Shown here: in pieces, positions 8,660 to 18,823 of the stretch
How positions within the stretch are numbered: position 1 is the first letter of the stretch
How the letters are laid out: every line of letters begins with the position of its first letter
Origin: Stappia sp.
GTDB taxonomy: Bacteria; Pseudomonadota; Alphaproteobacteria; Rhizobiales; Stappiaceae
NCBI RefSeq assembly: GCF_040110915.1
Contig: NZ_CP157793.1
Span: 942,939 to 1,006,938 of the forward strand
DNA length: 64,000 bases
Direction: 5' to 3'
Notes under the pieces: generated by a model
The model's input: only the letters and a program-made list of their open reading frames with translations
Databases searched by the model: none
Told to the model about the DNA's origin: nothing
Made by a program: the position numbers and the translations under genes

Positions 8660-9407
8660 GCGAGCCGATCCTCGCCCTCGACGACCTGTGCAAGGCCTAT
8701 GGCGCGCTCAAGGTCACCAATCACGTGACGCTCGACGTGCGTCCGGGCGAAATCCACGCGGTGATCGGCCCGAACGGGGCCGGCAAGACGACGCTGATCG
8801 GCCAGATCTCCGGATCTCTGCGCCCCGACAGCGGCACGGTGCGCTTCGACGGGCGCGACGTGACGGCCCTGCCGATGCATGCGCGCGCCCGGGCCGGGCT
8901 GGCCCGCTCCTTCCAGATCACCGAGATCCTGCCCGCCTTCACCGCGCGGGAAAACGTGGCGCTCGCCCTGCAGGCGCGCGATGGCCATTCCTTCCGCTTC
9001 GTGAGGCCGGTGGCGCGCGACGGCGATCTCAACGCCCGCGCGGACGCCTGTCTTGCCGAACTGGGCCTTGCCGAGCGCGCCGACGTGCCCGCAGGCACGC
9101 TGTCGCACGGGGAAAAGCGCGCGCTGGAACTGGCCATCGCGCTCGCCTGCGAGCCGAAGCTCCTGTTGCTCGACGAGCCGATGGCCGGCACGGGGCGCGA
9201 GGAGACCGACCGGCTGGTCGAGGTGCTGCGGGCGCTCAAGGGCCGCTACGCGATGCTGCTGGTGGAACACGACATGAGCGCGGTCTTCGCGCTCGCCGAC
9301 CGGATTTCCGTGCTGGTCTACGGCGAGATCGTCGCCACCGGCGCTCCGGACGCCATCCGCGACGACCCGCGCGTGCGCGAGGCCTATCTCGGCGAGGAGG
9401 CCGTGGC

Positions 9408-9411
<4 letters not shown>
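8656..9411 (+). CDS. HAAT-type ABC transporter ATP-binding protein (LivG-like)
   Basis: This 251-residue ATPase has Walker A (GPNGAGKTT), a Q-loop region, the signature LSHGEKRALELA (His in place of the usual Gly) and Walker B (LLLLDEPMAG). It also has the H-loop VEHDM and the Liv-type C-terminal helix. It powers the transporter with its LivF-like partner. Start and stop overlap the neighbouring genes by four bases on both sides, so the operon is tightly coupled. Confidence 0.9.
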
Positions 9412-10118
<707 letters not shown>

Positions 10119-10138
10119 TCTCAGGCGATGCCAGTTGA

Positions 10139-10161
10139 AATGGTGGAGCGCCTCCGCCATT
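10139..10161 (+). terminator. Possible terminator at the end of the HAAT operon
   Basis: A 10-bp stem with one G-T pair (AATGGTGGAG with CTCCGCCATT, 3-base loop) lies just after the last transporter gene. There is no run of T after it, so it may be only a transcript-end hairpin. Confidence 0.3.
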
Positions 10162-10197
10162 CTCCCCTGCGTGCGTGTGTAACGCGGGGGGACCGCG

Positions 10198-11190
10198 ATG
10201 GATCTGACGACGGACTTCGAACGTCTCATCGACGAGATCGACGCCGCGAAACTGGCAGGCGCAAGGCGCAGCCGGAACGGCGGAGATCCCTCCGGCGACA
10301 CGTTCGACTTCAAGGGATTGCGCTTCGCCCGCGACGGCCGCGGCGGCTTCGTGATCGAGCCGACGGCCTTCACCGGGCGCCGGGCGGACGATGCGGACAT
10401 TCTCCGCCTGTTTTCCCTCCTCGATTTCTATCGCCGGCGAAAGCGCGACAGGTACCGGCGGCACCTTGCGCAGGGCTATTCCGGCCTGAAATGCGTCGCG
10501 GAAGGGGATTCCTGGTTCGAACTGCCGCCCATCGGCTACGCAACCGATATCCTGCGGGAACTGTGGGACGACTATGCGATCCTGTCATTGGCCAAGGCCG
10601 GCGATGCCTGGGAGAGCGTGCTGCGACAGGACGAGTTGTTCACCACGGTCGCGGAGGAAAACCCGGACGTCGTTCTTCTGAGCGTCGGCGGCAACAACGT
10701 TCTCGGCCAGATCGAAACCTTCGTTCATCCCTGGTCCCCGGACCGGCCGACCGACGCCTATGTGAACGAAGAATTTCAGTACGAACTCAACAAGATCGTC
10801 TATTACACGGAGCGCTGGGCAACCCGCCTCGTCGATCTGGGCTGCGACGTGATCACCCACGGCTATGGCTATGCGGAAGGGCGCCCGGCCGACGAGGGCG
10901 GCTTCCTGATCGGCGGTCCGTTGAGTCGCGAACGCAACATTCATGATCGGACGATCTGGAAAAGCGTGGTCCGTCAGATGCTCGACCGCTTCAATGAGCG
11001 GATCGCGGCGCTCGCGGCCCAGCCGAAATTCGGTGGCAGGTTTCATTTTCTTGATCTCAGACGGGACATCGGCACCGGCCCGGACTGGTGGCAGGACGAG
11101 GTTCACCTGACCAGAAAGGGATATGAGGTCGTGGCCGCGAAATTCCGGACCAGGCTGGAGGCGATTGCCGCGGCGCGCGCCGGCGCCTGA
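10198..11190 (+). CDS. SGNH/GDSL-family hydrolase
   Basis: The 330-residue protein shows the SGNH-hydrolase blocks: GDSW at 103-106 (nucleophile Ser105), a Gly in the LAKAGDAW segment for block II, GGNN at 164-167, and the catalytic D300/H303 pair in DEVHLT. These enzymes cleave esters or act as acyl-CoA thioesterases or acetylxylan-type esterases. There is no signal peptide. About 100 residues precede the first block, longer than the simplest family members, and the fold is interrupted by a tyrosine-rich insertion. The gene stands alone between the aromatic-type transporter and an orphan binding protein. The catalytic class is clear; the substrate is unknown. Confidence 0.75.
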   Translation: MDLTTDFERLIDEIDAAKLAGARRSRNGGDPSGDTFDFKGLRFARDGRGGFVIEPTAFTGRRADDADILRLFSLLDFYRRRKRDRYRRHLAQGYSGLKCVAEGDSWFELPPIGYATDILRELWDDYAILSLAKAGDAWESVLRQDELFTTVAEENPDVVLLSVGGNNVLGQIETFVHPWSPDRPTDAYVNEEFQYELNKIVYYTERWATRLVDLGCDVITHGYGYAEGRPADEGGFLIGGPLSRERNIHDRTIWKSVVRQMLDRFNERIAALAAQPKFGGRFHFLDLRRDIGTGPDWWQDEVHLTRKGYEVVAAKFRTRLEAIAAARAGA

Positions 11191-11478
11191 TCGGCATCTG
11201 ACCGGCACCTGAGGGGCCTCCCACGTCGCATCGACCGCGCCCTGCGATCCGGCTTTGCAGCCTGCGCGTGTGACGGACGGGCATGGTATTGAAAACCCGA
11301 GGCATCCTTTCCTTCCCGCGACGGAAAAAGTCACGGAATGGTCACATCCTCTCGTTTCGATTGGGGCGGAAACGGGGGCGTCACCACTTATCGATCATCG
11401 CAAGCGAACACGGCACGGGCGTCATCCCCTCGGGGCGCCCGACGATGATCCGCATTCAGCCGCAAAGGGCGACATGCC

Positions 11479-13185
11479 ATGACTTCTCGGCCAAATCACA
11501 CGCTCGTGCGTCGCGCACGGCGCCAGATGGAGGACGGTCGGCTCGACCGCCGCCAGTTCCTGCGGCTGGCCACGCTGTTCGGCCTCGGTGCCACGAGCGC
11601 CTATGCGCTGGCCGGATTGCCGGCGCCGGCGCGCGCGAGCGACCTTACCGATTCGCCCTTTCCCCCGCTGGACGCCGACGCGACGCGCGGCGGCACCCTG
11701 CGCATCGGCATGGGCGTCCAGAAGATGGACGACCCGGCGCTGTTTTCCTGGGGAGAGATGGCCAATCAGGCCCGCCACATCCTCGACTATGTCGCGCTGA
11801 CGGGCGCGGACAATATCACCCGGCCGATGCTCGCCTCCGGGTGGACGCCGTCGGACGATCTCAAGACGTGGGTCATTACCTTCCGCGAGGGGATCACCTG
11901 GCACAATGGCGACGCCTTCACCGCCGAGCATGTCGCCTGGAACGTGCGGCGCTGGCTCGACGGCACGCTCGGCTCCGCCAACATCGGCCTGTCGACCTTC
12001 AGCGCGCTGGTGGAGGAAAGCGGCGAGACGGAAGCCGACGGCACGCCGGTGCGCCGGCCGATCGAGGGCGCCATCGAGGTGGTCGATCCGCTGACCCTGC
12101 GCCTGAAGCTTGCCAAGCCCGTGCTGTCGGTGCCGGAGGATTTCAGCAATTTCTCCTGCCCCATCGTGCATCCGTCGTTCACTGCGCCGTGGTCGGACAA
12201 CCCCATCGGCACCGGCGCCTACCGGCTCAAGGAGCTGGTGGTCGGTGAGCGCTGCATCCTGGAGCGGATGACGACCCGCACCGACGGCGAGTCCTTCGTC
12301 TACTGGGGCGGCGAGGTGATGCTCGACGAGATCCACTATTACGACTTCAGCGTCGACAACCAGCTGCTGGCGCTGGCCGGCGGCGACGTGGATGCCATCT
12401 TCGAGTTCGGCCCGGAGCAGAAGCCGCTGGCGGAGAGCATTTCGGGCAAGATCCTGCCCGTGGAGACCGCCTATTGCCTCGTCTGCCGGATGCGGATGGA
12501 CACCGCGCCCTTCGACGATGTCCGGGTGCGCAAGGCGGTGCAATTGTCGGTGGACAATGCGGCGGTCGCGGCTTTCGCCTTCGCGGGAGACGCGCAAGCC
12601 GGCGAGAACCACCACGTTTCGCCGGTGCATCCGGAGTATTTCGAGCTGCCGCCCATCGCGCGCGACGTGGAGCAGGCAAAGGCGCTGCTCGCGCAAGCCG
12701 GCTATCCCGACGGCATCGAGCTGACCATCGACGTCGGCAACACCGACGGGGTTTGGCAGCAGACGGTCTGCGAGGCGATGCGCGACCAGATGGCGGATGC
12801 CGGCATCCGGCTGACGGTGAACCTCATGCCGGCGACCAAATACTGGGAGATCTGGACCGAAACGCCCTTCGGCGCGACCTCCTGGGCGCATCGCCCGCTC
12901 GGCACCATGGTGCTGTCGCAGGCCTATCGCGCGGGCGTGCCGTGGAACGAAAGCCGGTTTTCCAATCCGGAGTTCGACGCCGCGCTCGACGCGGCAGAGG
13001 CGGTCTTCGACCCCGATGAACGGCGGGAGAAGATGGAGACGGTCGAGCGGTTGCTGCAGGACAGCGGCGTCATCGTGCAGCCGCTGTGGCGGCCGATCTA
13101 CACGATGACCTCGGACAAGGTGCACGGCTTCCCGGCGCATCCCTCCAAGTTCCACGTGCTCAATGCGACCTGGGTCGAAAGCTGA
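11479..13185 (+). CDS. Tat-exported family 5 (peptide/nickel type) ABC substrate-binding protein
   Basis: The 568-residue protein belongs to the bacterial extracellular solute-binding family 5 (DppA/OppA/NikA group). Its N-terminus carries a twin-arginine signal, RRQFLR at 24-29, followed by a hydrophobic stretch and an ARA cleavage-like site, so it is predicted to be exported folded. Typical blocks are TWVITFREGITWHNGDAFTAEHV and the DVRVRKAVQLSVDN region. No permease or ATPase gene is next to it; the nearest peptide-type permeases without a binding protein are at 47-51 kb. A GC-rich hairpin (13209-13233) without a T tract follows. The substrate is unknown. Confidence 0.88.
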   Translation: MTSRPNHTLVRRARRQMEDGRLDRRQFLRLATLFGLGATSAYALAGLPAPARASDLTDSPFPPLDADATRGGTLRIGMGVQKMDDPALFSWGEMANQARHILDYVALTGADNITRPMLASGWTPSDDLKTWVITFREGITWHNGDAFTAEHVAWNVRRWLDGTLGSANIGLSTFSALVEESGETEADGTPVRRPIEGAIEVVDPLTLRLKLAKPVLSVPEDFSNFSCPIVHPSFTAPWSDNPIGTGAYRLKELVVGERCILERMTTRTDGESFVYWGGEVMLDEIHYYDFSVDNQLLALAGGDVDAIFEFGPEQKPLAESISGKILPVETAYCLVCRMRMDTAPFDDVRVRKAVQLSVDNAAVAAFAFAGDAQAGENHHVSPVHPEYFELPPIARDVEQAKALLAQAGYPDGIELTIDVGNTDGVWQQTVCEAMRDQMADAGIRLTVNLMPATKYWEIWTETPFGATSWAHRPLGTMVLSQAYRAGVPWNESRFSNPEFDAALDAAEAVFDPDERREKMETVERLLQDSGVIVQPLWRPIYTMTSDKVHGFPAHPSKFHVLNATWVES

Positions 13186-13266
13186 CACGGGCGCGCTTCC
13201 AACGCGCCGGACCGGGGTCGCCGATCCCGGTCCGGAGCCGCCAGGCCGCCTTCCGGGCGGCGCGGC

Positions 13267-13644
13267 TCACAGAAGGTCGCAGCGGCTGATTTTCCAGTCG
13301 TTCTCAAGTTCCTCAAGATGCTCGTTGGCGCGACGGATGCGCGCCTTGAGTTGATCAACAAGCCCTTTCAGGCGAAATTGCTCCGACTTGAGGAAGTCGA
13401 TCCGGTCATCATTCTTGCCATCATGGCGCTGCCTCGTGACCTCGTGCCACTCTTGGTCGGTCCGCTCGCGTTCGGCGTCAAGCTGCGCGATCTCGGTTCG
13501 CAGCCGTCCCATTTGGCTCTCGAGCGTGCGGCACTTCTCGCGCAAAACGACGTCATACGGCGTGAGCGACATGCATTGCTCCGGCGCGGCGACATGCGCC
13601 TTCGTCGCGTGATTGACTGTCGACGCCCTTTTGCAATCAGTCAT
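13267..13644 (-). CDS. Small coiled-coil protein of unknown function
   Basis: This 125-residue frame starts at an ATG with AGGGG seven bases upstream. The N-terminal third is short and polar with two or three cysteines. From about residue 35 it is almost continuous charged heptad sequence (CRTLESQMGRLRTEI, then KSEQFRLKGLVDQLKARIRRANEHLEELE), a predicted coiled coil. A longer reading through 14064 is only shadow sequence of the opposite gene. I recognise no family. It is convergent with the orphan binding protein and divergent from the paralogue pair; the 106-base gap to the latter probably holds both promoters. Confidence 0.6.
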   Translation of the reverse strand: MTDCKRASTVNHATKAHVAAPEQCMSLTPYDVVLREKCRTLESQMGRLRTEIAQLDAERERTDQEWHEVTRQRHDGKNDDRIDFLKSEQFRLKGLVDQLKARIRRANEHLEELENDWKISRCDLL

Positions 13645-13750
13645 TGAGTTGCCCCTGATTTCGTCGCTAACATGTATGTGCCGATCAAGAATACGCTCGG
13701 CCTTCACGGTCGCGGGTAACTCTCTTGCCGATGCGGAAGAACATTTGATC

Positions 13751-14719
13751 ATGAAGGGGTTCCGGGTGCCGCAACGGGGGTGGGTGCAGATTGTCGTGCT
13801 GGTCGCCTGCATTGTGTCCCTGTCTCCATCCATCAGGGCCCAGCCGTTCGATGGCGATGGATTCTTGCGCGATGTGCGCGAGTACCGTCTTCTGATGACA
13901 AGCGCGGGTGTGATCGCCGACGAAGCCGGGATCGACTGGCTCATGCCAGGAAGTCCCTGGCGTCCGTTTCTGAGCGAACAGATGACCGAAACCCTGAGCC
14001 TGGATGCGCGTCGGCGCCTGATGCGCGATGCGGCGAAGGGGGCCTGCGACGCGGTCGCCGCCACGGAACTGGCGGCCTTCGTGCGGCGGTACCCGGAGTT
14101 GGAACCGGCCCTAGCAGAGCCGGATATTGGCCCCTTGTTTCGAAAGACGATCTATCCGTCGTTTTCCCATGCCTATGCCCGCTGTCGGGCGCTCGCGATT
14201 ATCGAACCGCTTGTTGCCGAGGCGCGCCGGTTCAGTGAGGAAAAGGGCGACATATACGACGCCCATTCGGTGCAATACTTCATCAGGAGCGGCCGCCACG
14301 ACGCGACCGGGCCCGTTGAACTGGACAATCAGGTGTTGTCTTCAGCCGTGTCGACGCTGGAAATGCTGGCCACCTGCCATCACGACCCGGGCGCTCTGGC
14401 CGACCTGCTGCGTCTCGAGCCGCATCTCGGCGATCTGAAGGCCGCCGGCGACCGGGGGATCTATCTCGTCCGGCTGGCCGAAGCCCTGGGCGTGGGCGAC
14501 CCGGCCGCCTTCGAGCCGCTGCCAGAGGTGTGGGACGCGCAGGACCGCGCGCGGATCGCGCGCATCGACCGGACGTTTGCCGACATGCCCGTCGCCGAGG
14601 CGGTCCGGGTGTTACCCTATCAAGCCGAGGCCTGCCGGCTGCTGCCGGTCGTGCTGGAGGAGCTCTACCGGCCGGAACGCACGCGCCTCGTGCCGCCGGC
14701 CGGCAAGGCGGCACGGTGA
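13751..14719 (+). CDS. Exported protein of unknown function, paralogue 1 of a tandem pair
   Basis: The 322-residue protein has a signal peptide (VQIVVLVACIVSLSPSIRA). Its mature part holds a SPWRPFLSEQM block, several cysteines (ACDAVAATE, YARCRALA, TCHHDPGA, EACRLLP), and a well-conserved C-terminal half. It has the same length and layout as the next gene. Similarity is modest in the N-terminal half and near identity in the C-terminal half. The ATG at 13751 starts just before the signal peptide. I recognise no characterised family. The four conserved cysteines suggest disulfides in the periplasm. Confidence 0.65.
   Translation: MKGFRVPQRGWVQIVVLVACIVSLSPSIRAQPFDGDGFLRDVREYRLLMTSAGVIADEAGIDWLMPGSPWRPFLSEQMTETLSLDARRRLMRDAAKGACDAVAATELAAFVRRYPELEPALAEPDIGPLFRKTIYPSFSHAYARCRALAIIEPLVAEARRFSEEKGDIYDAHSVQYFIRSGRHDATGPVELDNQVLSSAVSTLEMLATCHHDPGALADLLRLEPHLGDLKAAGDRGIYLVRLAEALGVGDPAAFEPLPEVWDAQDRARIARIDRTFADMPVAEAVRVLPYQAEACRLLPVVLEELYRPERTRLVPPAGKAAR
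14405..14505 (+). repeat. 101-bp block identical to 15555-15655 in the tandem paralogue
   Basis: Every base from 14405 to 14505 matches the sequence 1150 bases downstream (15555-15655). A wider block (about 14341-14625 against 15491-15775) has only scattered changes, most in third codon positions or clustered near the ends. The N-terminal halves of the same two genes are far more diverged, so the block looks like recent recombination between the copies. Confidence 0.85.
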
Positions 14720-14921
14720 TCCGGGGCGGAGACGAGATGCAGCGATCTTTGGTGGTCGCGCCGTCGATCCAGCAGGCCTTGCCGATGTCGCCCGGTTCCA
14801 GTCTGCGTCGCCATGGGTCATCGGAAACCGGATCTTGAGGCGCGACGGGGGCGCTTCGGTTTCGCGCTTCGGGTGAAAAGACAATGGGGTGTCGAACCGA
14901 TGCGGATGGAGATCCCGTCGA

Positions 14922-15890
14922 ATGGCTAGTTCCTGCAGATTTCTCGCCGTATTGGGTCTTTGTCTTATGCTCGGTCATGCGGCGAAGGCGGACCCATTTC
15001 AGTCCGGGGATTTCCTTCAGGCCGTTCGAACATATGCGGTTCATCTTCGCATCTACTACGCGCCGGCGAGCAGTCGCGCCCGAATGTGGATGTCGCCGGC
15101 CAGCCCCTGGTCCCCGTATCTGGACCGCCCGCTCTCGGCCTTGATGCGCGACGGGCAGGCGCGCGCAGTGGAAGAGGCAATCCGCCAGGGGCGCTGCGAC
15201 GAGGTCCGCGCCATGGAAACGGCCGCCGTCGCGCGCGCCCATGCGGACCTGCGCGTCGCCTTCGCGGAAGCGGACGTGGCCGAGCTCTTCCAAGGTGAGA
15301 TCTACCCGTTCCTCTCGCAGGCTTACCCGCGCTGCCGGGCGCTCGCGCTGATCGGGCCGCTGGTCGGCGAGGCGCGCCGCATGAGCGACGATGTGGGATT
15401 TGCGGTCACCGCCCGTGAGGTTCAGTTCTTCATCGAGACCGGCCGCCACGACGCGATCCGACCCGTGGAACTGGACACTCGGGTTCTGTCTTCAGCCGTG
15501 TCGACGCTGGAAGTACTGGCCACCTGCCATCACGACCCGGGCGCGCTGGCCGATCTGCTGCGTCTCGAGCCGCATCTCGGCGATCTGAAGGCCGCCGGCG
15601 ACCGGGGGATCTATCTCGTCCGGCTGGCCGAAGCCCTGGGCGTGGGCGACCCGGCGGGGTTCGAGCCGCTGCCGGAGGTGCGGGACGCGCGGGACCGTGC
15701 GCGGATCGCACGCATCGACCGGACGTTCGCCGACATGCCCGTCGCCGAGGCGGTCCGGGTGTTGCCCTATCGGTCCGACGCCTGCCGGCTCTTGCCGGTC
15801 GTGCTGGAAGAGCTTTACCGTCCGGTGCGAGCGCGTCTCGTGCCGCCGTCCGATCGCCTGCCGGGGAGCGATGAGATCGACGGCCGGTGA
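14922..15890 (+). CDS. Exported protein of unknown function, paralogue 2 of a tandem pair
   Basis: This is a 322-residue partner of the preceding gene, exactly the same length. It has its own signal peptide (FLAVLGLCLMLGHAAKA) and the same ordered blocks: SPWSPYLDRPL, AYPRCRALALIGPL, GRHDA, a C-terminal region nearly identical to paralogue 1, and DACRLLPVVLEELYRP. The ATG at 14922 puts the signal peptide at the very N-terminus; an in-frame ATG at 14889 would add 11 residues. The 202-base gap between the two genes shows no clear promoter or terminator. Function is unknown; the pair may form a heteromer or bind different ligands through the diverged N-terminal halves. Confidence 0.65.
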   Translation: MASSCRFLAVLGLCLMLGHAAKADPFQSGDFLQAVRTYAVHLRIYYAPASSRARMWMSPASPWSPYLDRPLSALMRDGQARAVEEAIRQGRCDEVRAMETAAVARAHADLRVAFAEADVAELFQGEIYPFLSQAYPRCRALALIGPLVGEARRMSDDVGFAVTAREVQFFIETGRHDAIRPVELDTRVLSSAVSTLEVLATCHHDPGALADLLRLEPHLGDLKAAGDRGIYLVRLAEALGVGDPAGFEPLPEVRDARDRARIARIDRTFADMPVAEAVRVLPYRSDACRLLPVVLEELYRPVRARLVPPSDRLPGSDEIDGR

Positions 15891-16032
15891 GGCGGACGCT
15901 GTTCCTGCGCAGGTGAAGGGGGCGGGTACCGTGCGGCCGCGCCGGGTGGGCACGCCGCGCGGCCTTGCCTTTCGATGGTCGACGATTTAGTCACCGTCTG
16001 ACACCGACTTTCACCAAACCGTCGAGGCGCTC

Positions 16033-17877
16033 ATGCCGGCTTATCGCTCCAGAACCACCACTCACGGCCGCAACATGGCCGGCGCGCGCGGCCTGTGGCG
16101 GGCCACCGGCATGACCGATTCCGACTTCGGCAAGCCGATCATCGCGGTGGTCAATTCCTTCACCCAGTTCGTGCCGGGGCATGTGCACCTGAAGGACCTG
16201 GGCCAGCTTGTCGCCCGCGAGATCGAGGCGGCCGGCGGCGTCGCCAAGGAATTCAACACCATCGCGGTGGACGACGGCATCGCCATGGGCCACGACGGCA
16301 TGCTCTATTCGCTGCCCTCGCGCGAGATCATCGCCGACAGCGTGGAGTACATGGTCAACGCCCATTGCGCGGACGCCATGGTCTGCATCTCCAATTGCGA
16401 CAAGATCACGCCGGGCATGCTGATGGCGGCCATGCGGCTGAACATCCCGGCCGTCTTCGTCTCCGGCGGACCGATGGAGGCGGGCAAGGTGAAGCTCGCC
16501 GACGGCACCGAGCGCGCGCTCGATCTGGTGGATGCCATGGTCGCGGCCGCCGACGACCGCATGTCCGACGAGGACGTCACCGCCATCGAGCGCTCCGCCT
16601 GTCCGACCTGCGGGTCCTGCTCGGGCATGTTCACGGCCAACTCCATGAACTGCCTGACCGAGGCGCTCGGCCTGTCGCTGCCCGGCAACGGCTCGACGCT
16701 GGCGACCCATGCCGACCGCCGCCGCCTCTTCGTCGAGGCCGGGCACCTGATCGTCGACATCACCCGCCGCCACTATGAGCAGGACGACATGTCCGTGCTG
16801 CCGCGCGAGATCGCCAGCCGTCAGGCGTTCCACAACGCCATGGCGCTCGACATCGCCATGGGCGGGTCGACCAACACGGTGCTGCATCTGCTCGCCGCCG
16901 CGCGCGAAGGCGGCATCGACTTCGACATGTCCGACATCGACAAGCTGTCGCGCAAGGTGCCGGTCCTGTGCAAGGTCGCGCCCTCCGTGCCGGATGTGCA
17001 CATGGAGGACGTTCACCGCGCCGGGGGCATCATGGGCATTCTCGGCGAGCTCGACCGCGCCGGGCTGATCGACACCTCGCTGCCGATGGTGCATGCGCCC
17101 TCCGTCGCCCATGCGCTCGAGCGCTGGGACATCAAGCGCACCGACAGCCAGACGGCGCGCGACTTCTTCCGCGCAGGCCCCGCCGGCGTGCCCTCGCAGA
17201 CCGCGTTTTCGCAGGATTGCCGCTACGACAGCGTCGATGACGACCGCGAGGCCGGTGTCATCCGTGCCCGCGAGCATGCCTTCTCGCAGGATGGCGGGCT
17301 CGCCGTGCTCTACGGCAACATCGCCGAGGACGGCTGCATCGTGAAGACGGCGGGCGTCGACGAGTCCATTCTGAAGTTCACCGGCCGCGTGCGCATCTTC
17401 GAGAGCCAGGACAGCGCCGTGAGCGCGATCCTGACCAACAAGATCGTCGCCGGCGACGTGGTGCTGATCCGCTACGAGGGCCCGCGCGGCGGCCCCGGCA
17501 TGCAGGAAATGCTCTATCCCACCAGCTACCTGAAGTCGAAGGGGCTCGGCGCGGCCTGTGCGCTGGTCACCGACGGGCGGTTTTCCGGCGGCACCTCGGG
17601 CCTGTCCATCGGCCATGTCTCGCCGGAAGCGGCGGAAGGCGGCGCCATCGGCCTCGCGCAGGAAGGCGACCGGCTGGAGATCGACATTCCCGCCCGCACC
17701 ATCCATCTCGCGATTTCCGACGAGGAGATGACGCGCCGCCGGGCGGAGATGGAGGCGAAGGGCGCGGATGCCTGGAAGCCCGCGGAAACGCGCAAGCGCA
17801 AGGTGACCGCCGCGCTCAAGGCCTATGCGATGCTCACGACCTCCGCCGCGGAAGGCGCGGTGCGCAAGGTCGATTGA
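16033..17877 (+). CDS. ilvD: Dihydroxy-acid dehydratase
   Basis: The 614-residue enzyme dehydrates 2,3-dihydroxy-3-methylbutanoate and its methylpentanoate homologue, the third common step of valine and isoleucine synthesis. The Fe-S ligand cysteines are visible at C122 ([11 protein letters not shown]) and C190-C196 (CPTCGSC), with FTANSMNC following. The C-terminal substrate-binding half with GRFSGGTSG is complete, and the length equals that of the E. coli enzyme (616). The ATG at 16033 is the natural start. It is a single-gene unit closed by a strong terminator. No branched-chain leader peptide with an attenuator was found in front of it. Confidence 0.97.
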   Translation: MPAYRSRTTTHGRNMAGARGLWRATGMTDSDFGKPIIAVVNSFTQFVPGHVHLKDLGQLVAREIEAAGGVAKEFNTIAVDDGIAMGHDGMLYSLPSREIIADSVEYMVNAHCADAMVCISNCDKITPGMLMAAMRLNIPAVFVSGGPMEAGKVKLADGTERALDLVDAMVAAADDRMSDEDVTAIERSACPTCGSCSGMFTANSMNCLTEALGLSLPGNGSTLATHADRRRLFVEAGHLIVDITRRHYEQDDMSVLPREIASRQAFHNAMALDIAMGGSTNTVLHLLAAAREGGIDFDMSDIDKLSRKVPVLCKVAPSVPDVHMEDVHRAGGIMGILGELDRAGLIDTSLPMVHAPSVAHALERWDIKRTDSQTARDFFRAGPAGVPSQTAFSQDCRYDSVDDDREAGVIRAREHAFSQDGGLAVLYGNIAEDGCIVKTAGVDESILKFTGRVRIFESQDSAVSAILTNKIVAGDVVLIRYEGPRGGPGMQEMLYPTSYLKSKGLGAACALVTDGRFSGGTSGLSIGHVSPEAAEGGAIGLAQEGDRLEIDIPARTIHLAISDEEMTRRRAEMEAKGADAWKPAETRKRKVTAALKAYAMLTTSAAEGAVRKVD

Positions 17878-17914
17878 GACCGGGCAGGCGGTTCGATCCA
17901 GAGACGAGACGGCT

Positions 17915-17942
17915 GGCGGGTTCGGTGAGCCCGCCTTTTTCC
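17915..17942 (+). terminator. Rho-independent terminator after ilvD
   Basis: A 9-bp stem (GGCGGGTTC with GAGCCCGCC, one T-G pair, loop GGT) is followed directly by TTTTTCC, 38 bases after the ilvD stop codon. Confidence 0.9.
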
Positions 17943-18066
17943 GTCCTGCTCGTCGGCAGCGGGCATGCGGGCTCCGATGCCGGGACCGCCCTCTAGGGCG
18001 TGTTCCCGGAAACGGGTTCCGTTGAGGCGTGAGATTTGATTCGGCCTCCTTGAGGAGGAGGTTGCC

Positions 18067-18821
18067 ATGCGCCGTCACGAGTTGAGCAATAAGGAATGGT
18101 CGATCATCGAACGGCTTTTGCCGCGCTGGGGCCGGGGCGTGAAGCGTGTCGATGATCGTCGGGTGGTCAACGGGATCCTCTGGTGATTTCCCACCGGCTC
18201 ATCCCGGCGCGACGTACCGGAGTGCTACCGCCCGCGCGCGACGCTCTATAATCGGTTTTGCCGATGGCGGGCACCAGGCGTCCGGGACGGGCTTCTGGAC
18301 GCGGTGTCTGAGGCTTGCAACGGCGACATCGTGATGATCGACAGCTCCTGCGTCCGCGTCCACCGGCATGGTGCCGGCGCAAAAAGGGGCTCTGCTGATC
18401 CGTGCATGGGACAGTCCCGCGGCGGGCTGGCGATCAAGATCCACCTGCTCGTTCATGCCGCAGGCCGCCCGGCGCGGATCGAACTCACCGCCGGACAGGC
18501 CGGCGCCGCGCCCGCGGCCACCAAGGTGCTGGAAACGGTGTCGAGGGGTGCAACTGTGCTGGCGGAAAGGGCCTGCGATACCGACGGCATCCGGGCCTTC
18601 GTGGCCGCGCGTTGTGGCTGGGCAAACATTCCGCTACGGATCACTCGCAAAGGCATCTTCGGCTTCAGTCGCCGGGTTTATCGTCAAGCAAGCCGGTCGA
18701 GCGCTTCTTCCAGCAACTCAAGCAGATGCGCGGTATCGCGACCCGCCATGACCGCCGTCCTGCCAACCACCTCGCAGCTATCAAACGTGCCGCACTCCGC
18801 ATCTGGATTGAAACGTCGTGA
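18067..18821 (+). pseudogene. Decayed IS5-family transposase
   Basis: The translated remains align in order with IS5/IS427-type transposases: MRRHELSNKEWSIIERLLPR, then DDRRVVNGILW. A stop at 18184-18186 (TGA where CGA for Arg is usual) interrupts it. The same frame resumes with YNRFCRWR, the first catalytic Asp in MIDSSCVRVH, and the SRGGLAIKIH block. The second catalytic Asp, normally in ADRAYD, is Glu here (AERACD). A frameshift near 18690 moves the third block (PVERFFQQLK, with the catalytic Glu) to another frame ending at 18821. A GGGCGTGTTCCCGG end-like sequence follows CTCTA at about 17997, but no matching right end is visible. It cannot encode an active enzyme. Confidence 0.85.
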
Positions 18822-18823
18822 GT

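Noticed and set aside
13209..13233. A GGACCGGG...CCCGGTCC hairpin after the orphan Tat-exported binding protein as terminator
   Set aside because: No T tract follows; kept only as a remark in the gene entry.
13645..14064. N-terminal extension of the coiled-coil gene up to 14064
   Set aside because: That part is antisense to the signal-peptide region of paralogue 1 and looks non-coding; the ATG at 13644 has a proper ribosome-binding site.
15975..16001. An 8-codon frame (MVDDLVTV) rich in Val just upstream of ilvD, a possible attenuation leader
   Set aside because: Only three Val and one Leu codon and no terminator hairpin between it and ilvD, so chance is more likely.
17886..17903. A GGTTCGATCC-like stretch after ilvD resembling a tRNA T-arm
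   Set aside because: Flanking bases do not form a T stem, and there is no acceptor or anticodon arm; the following hairpin is a plain terminator.
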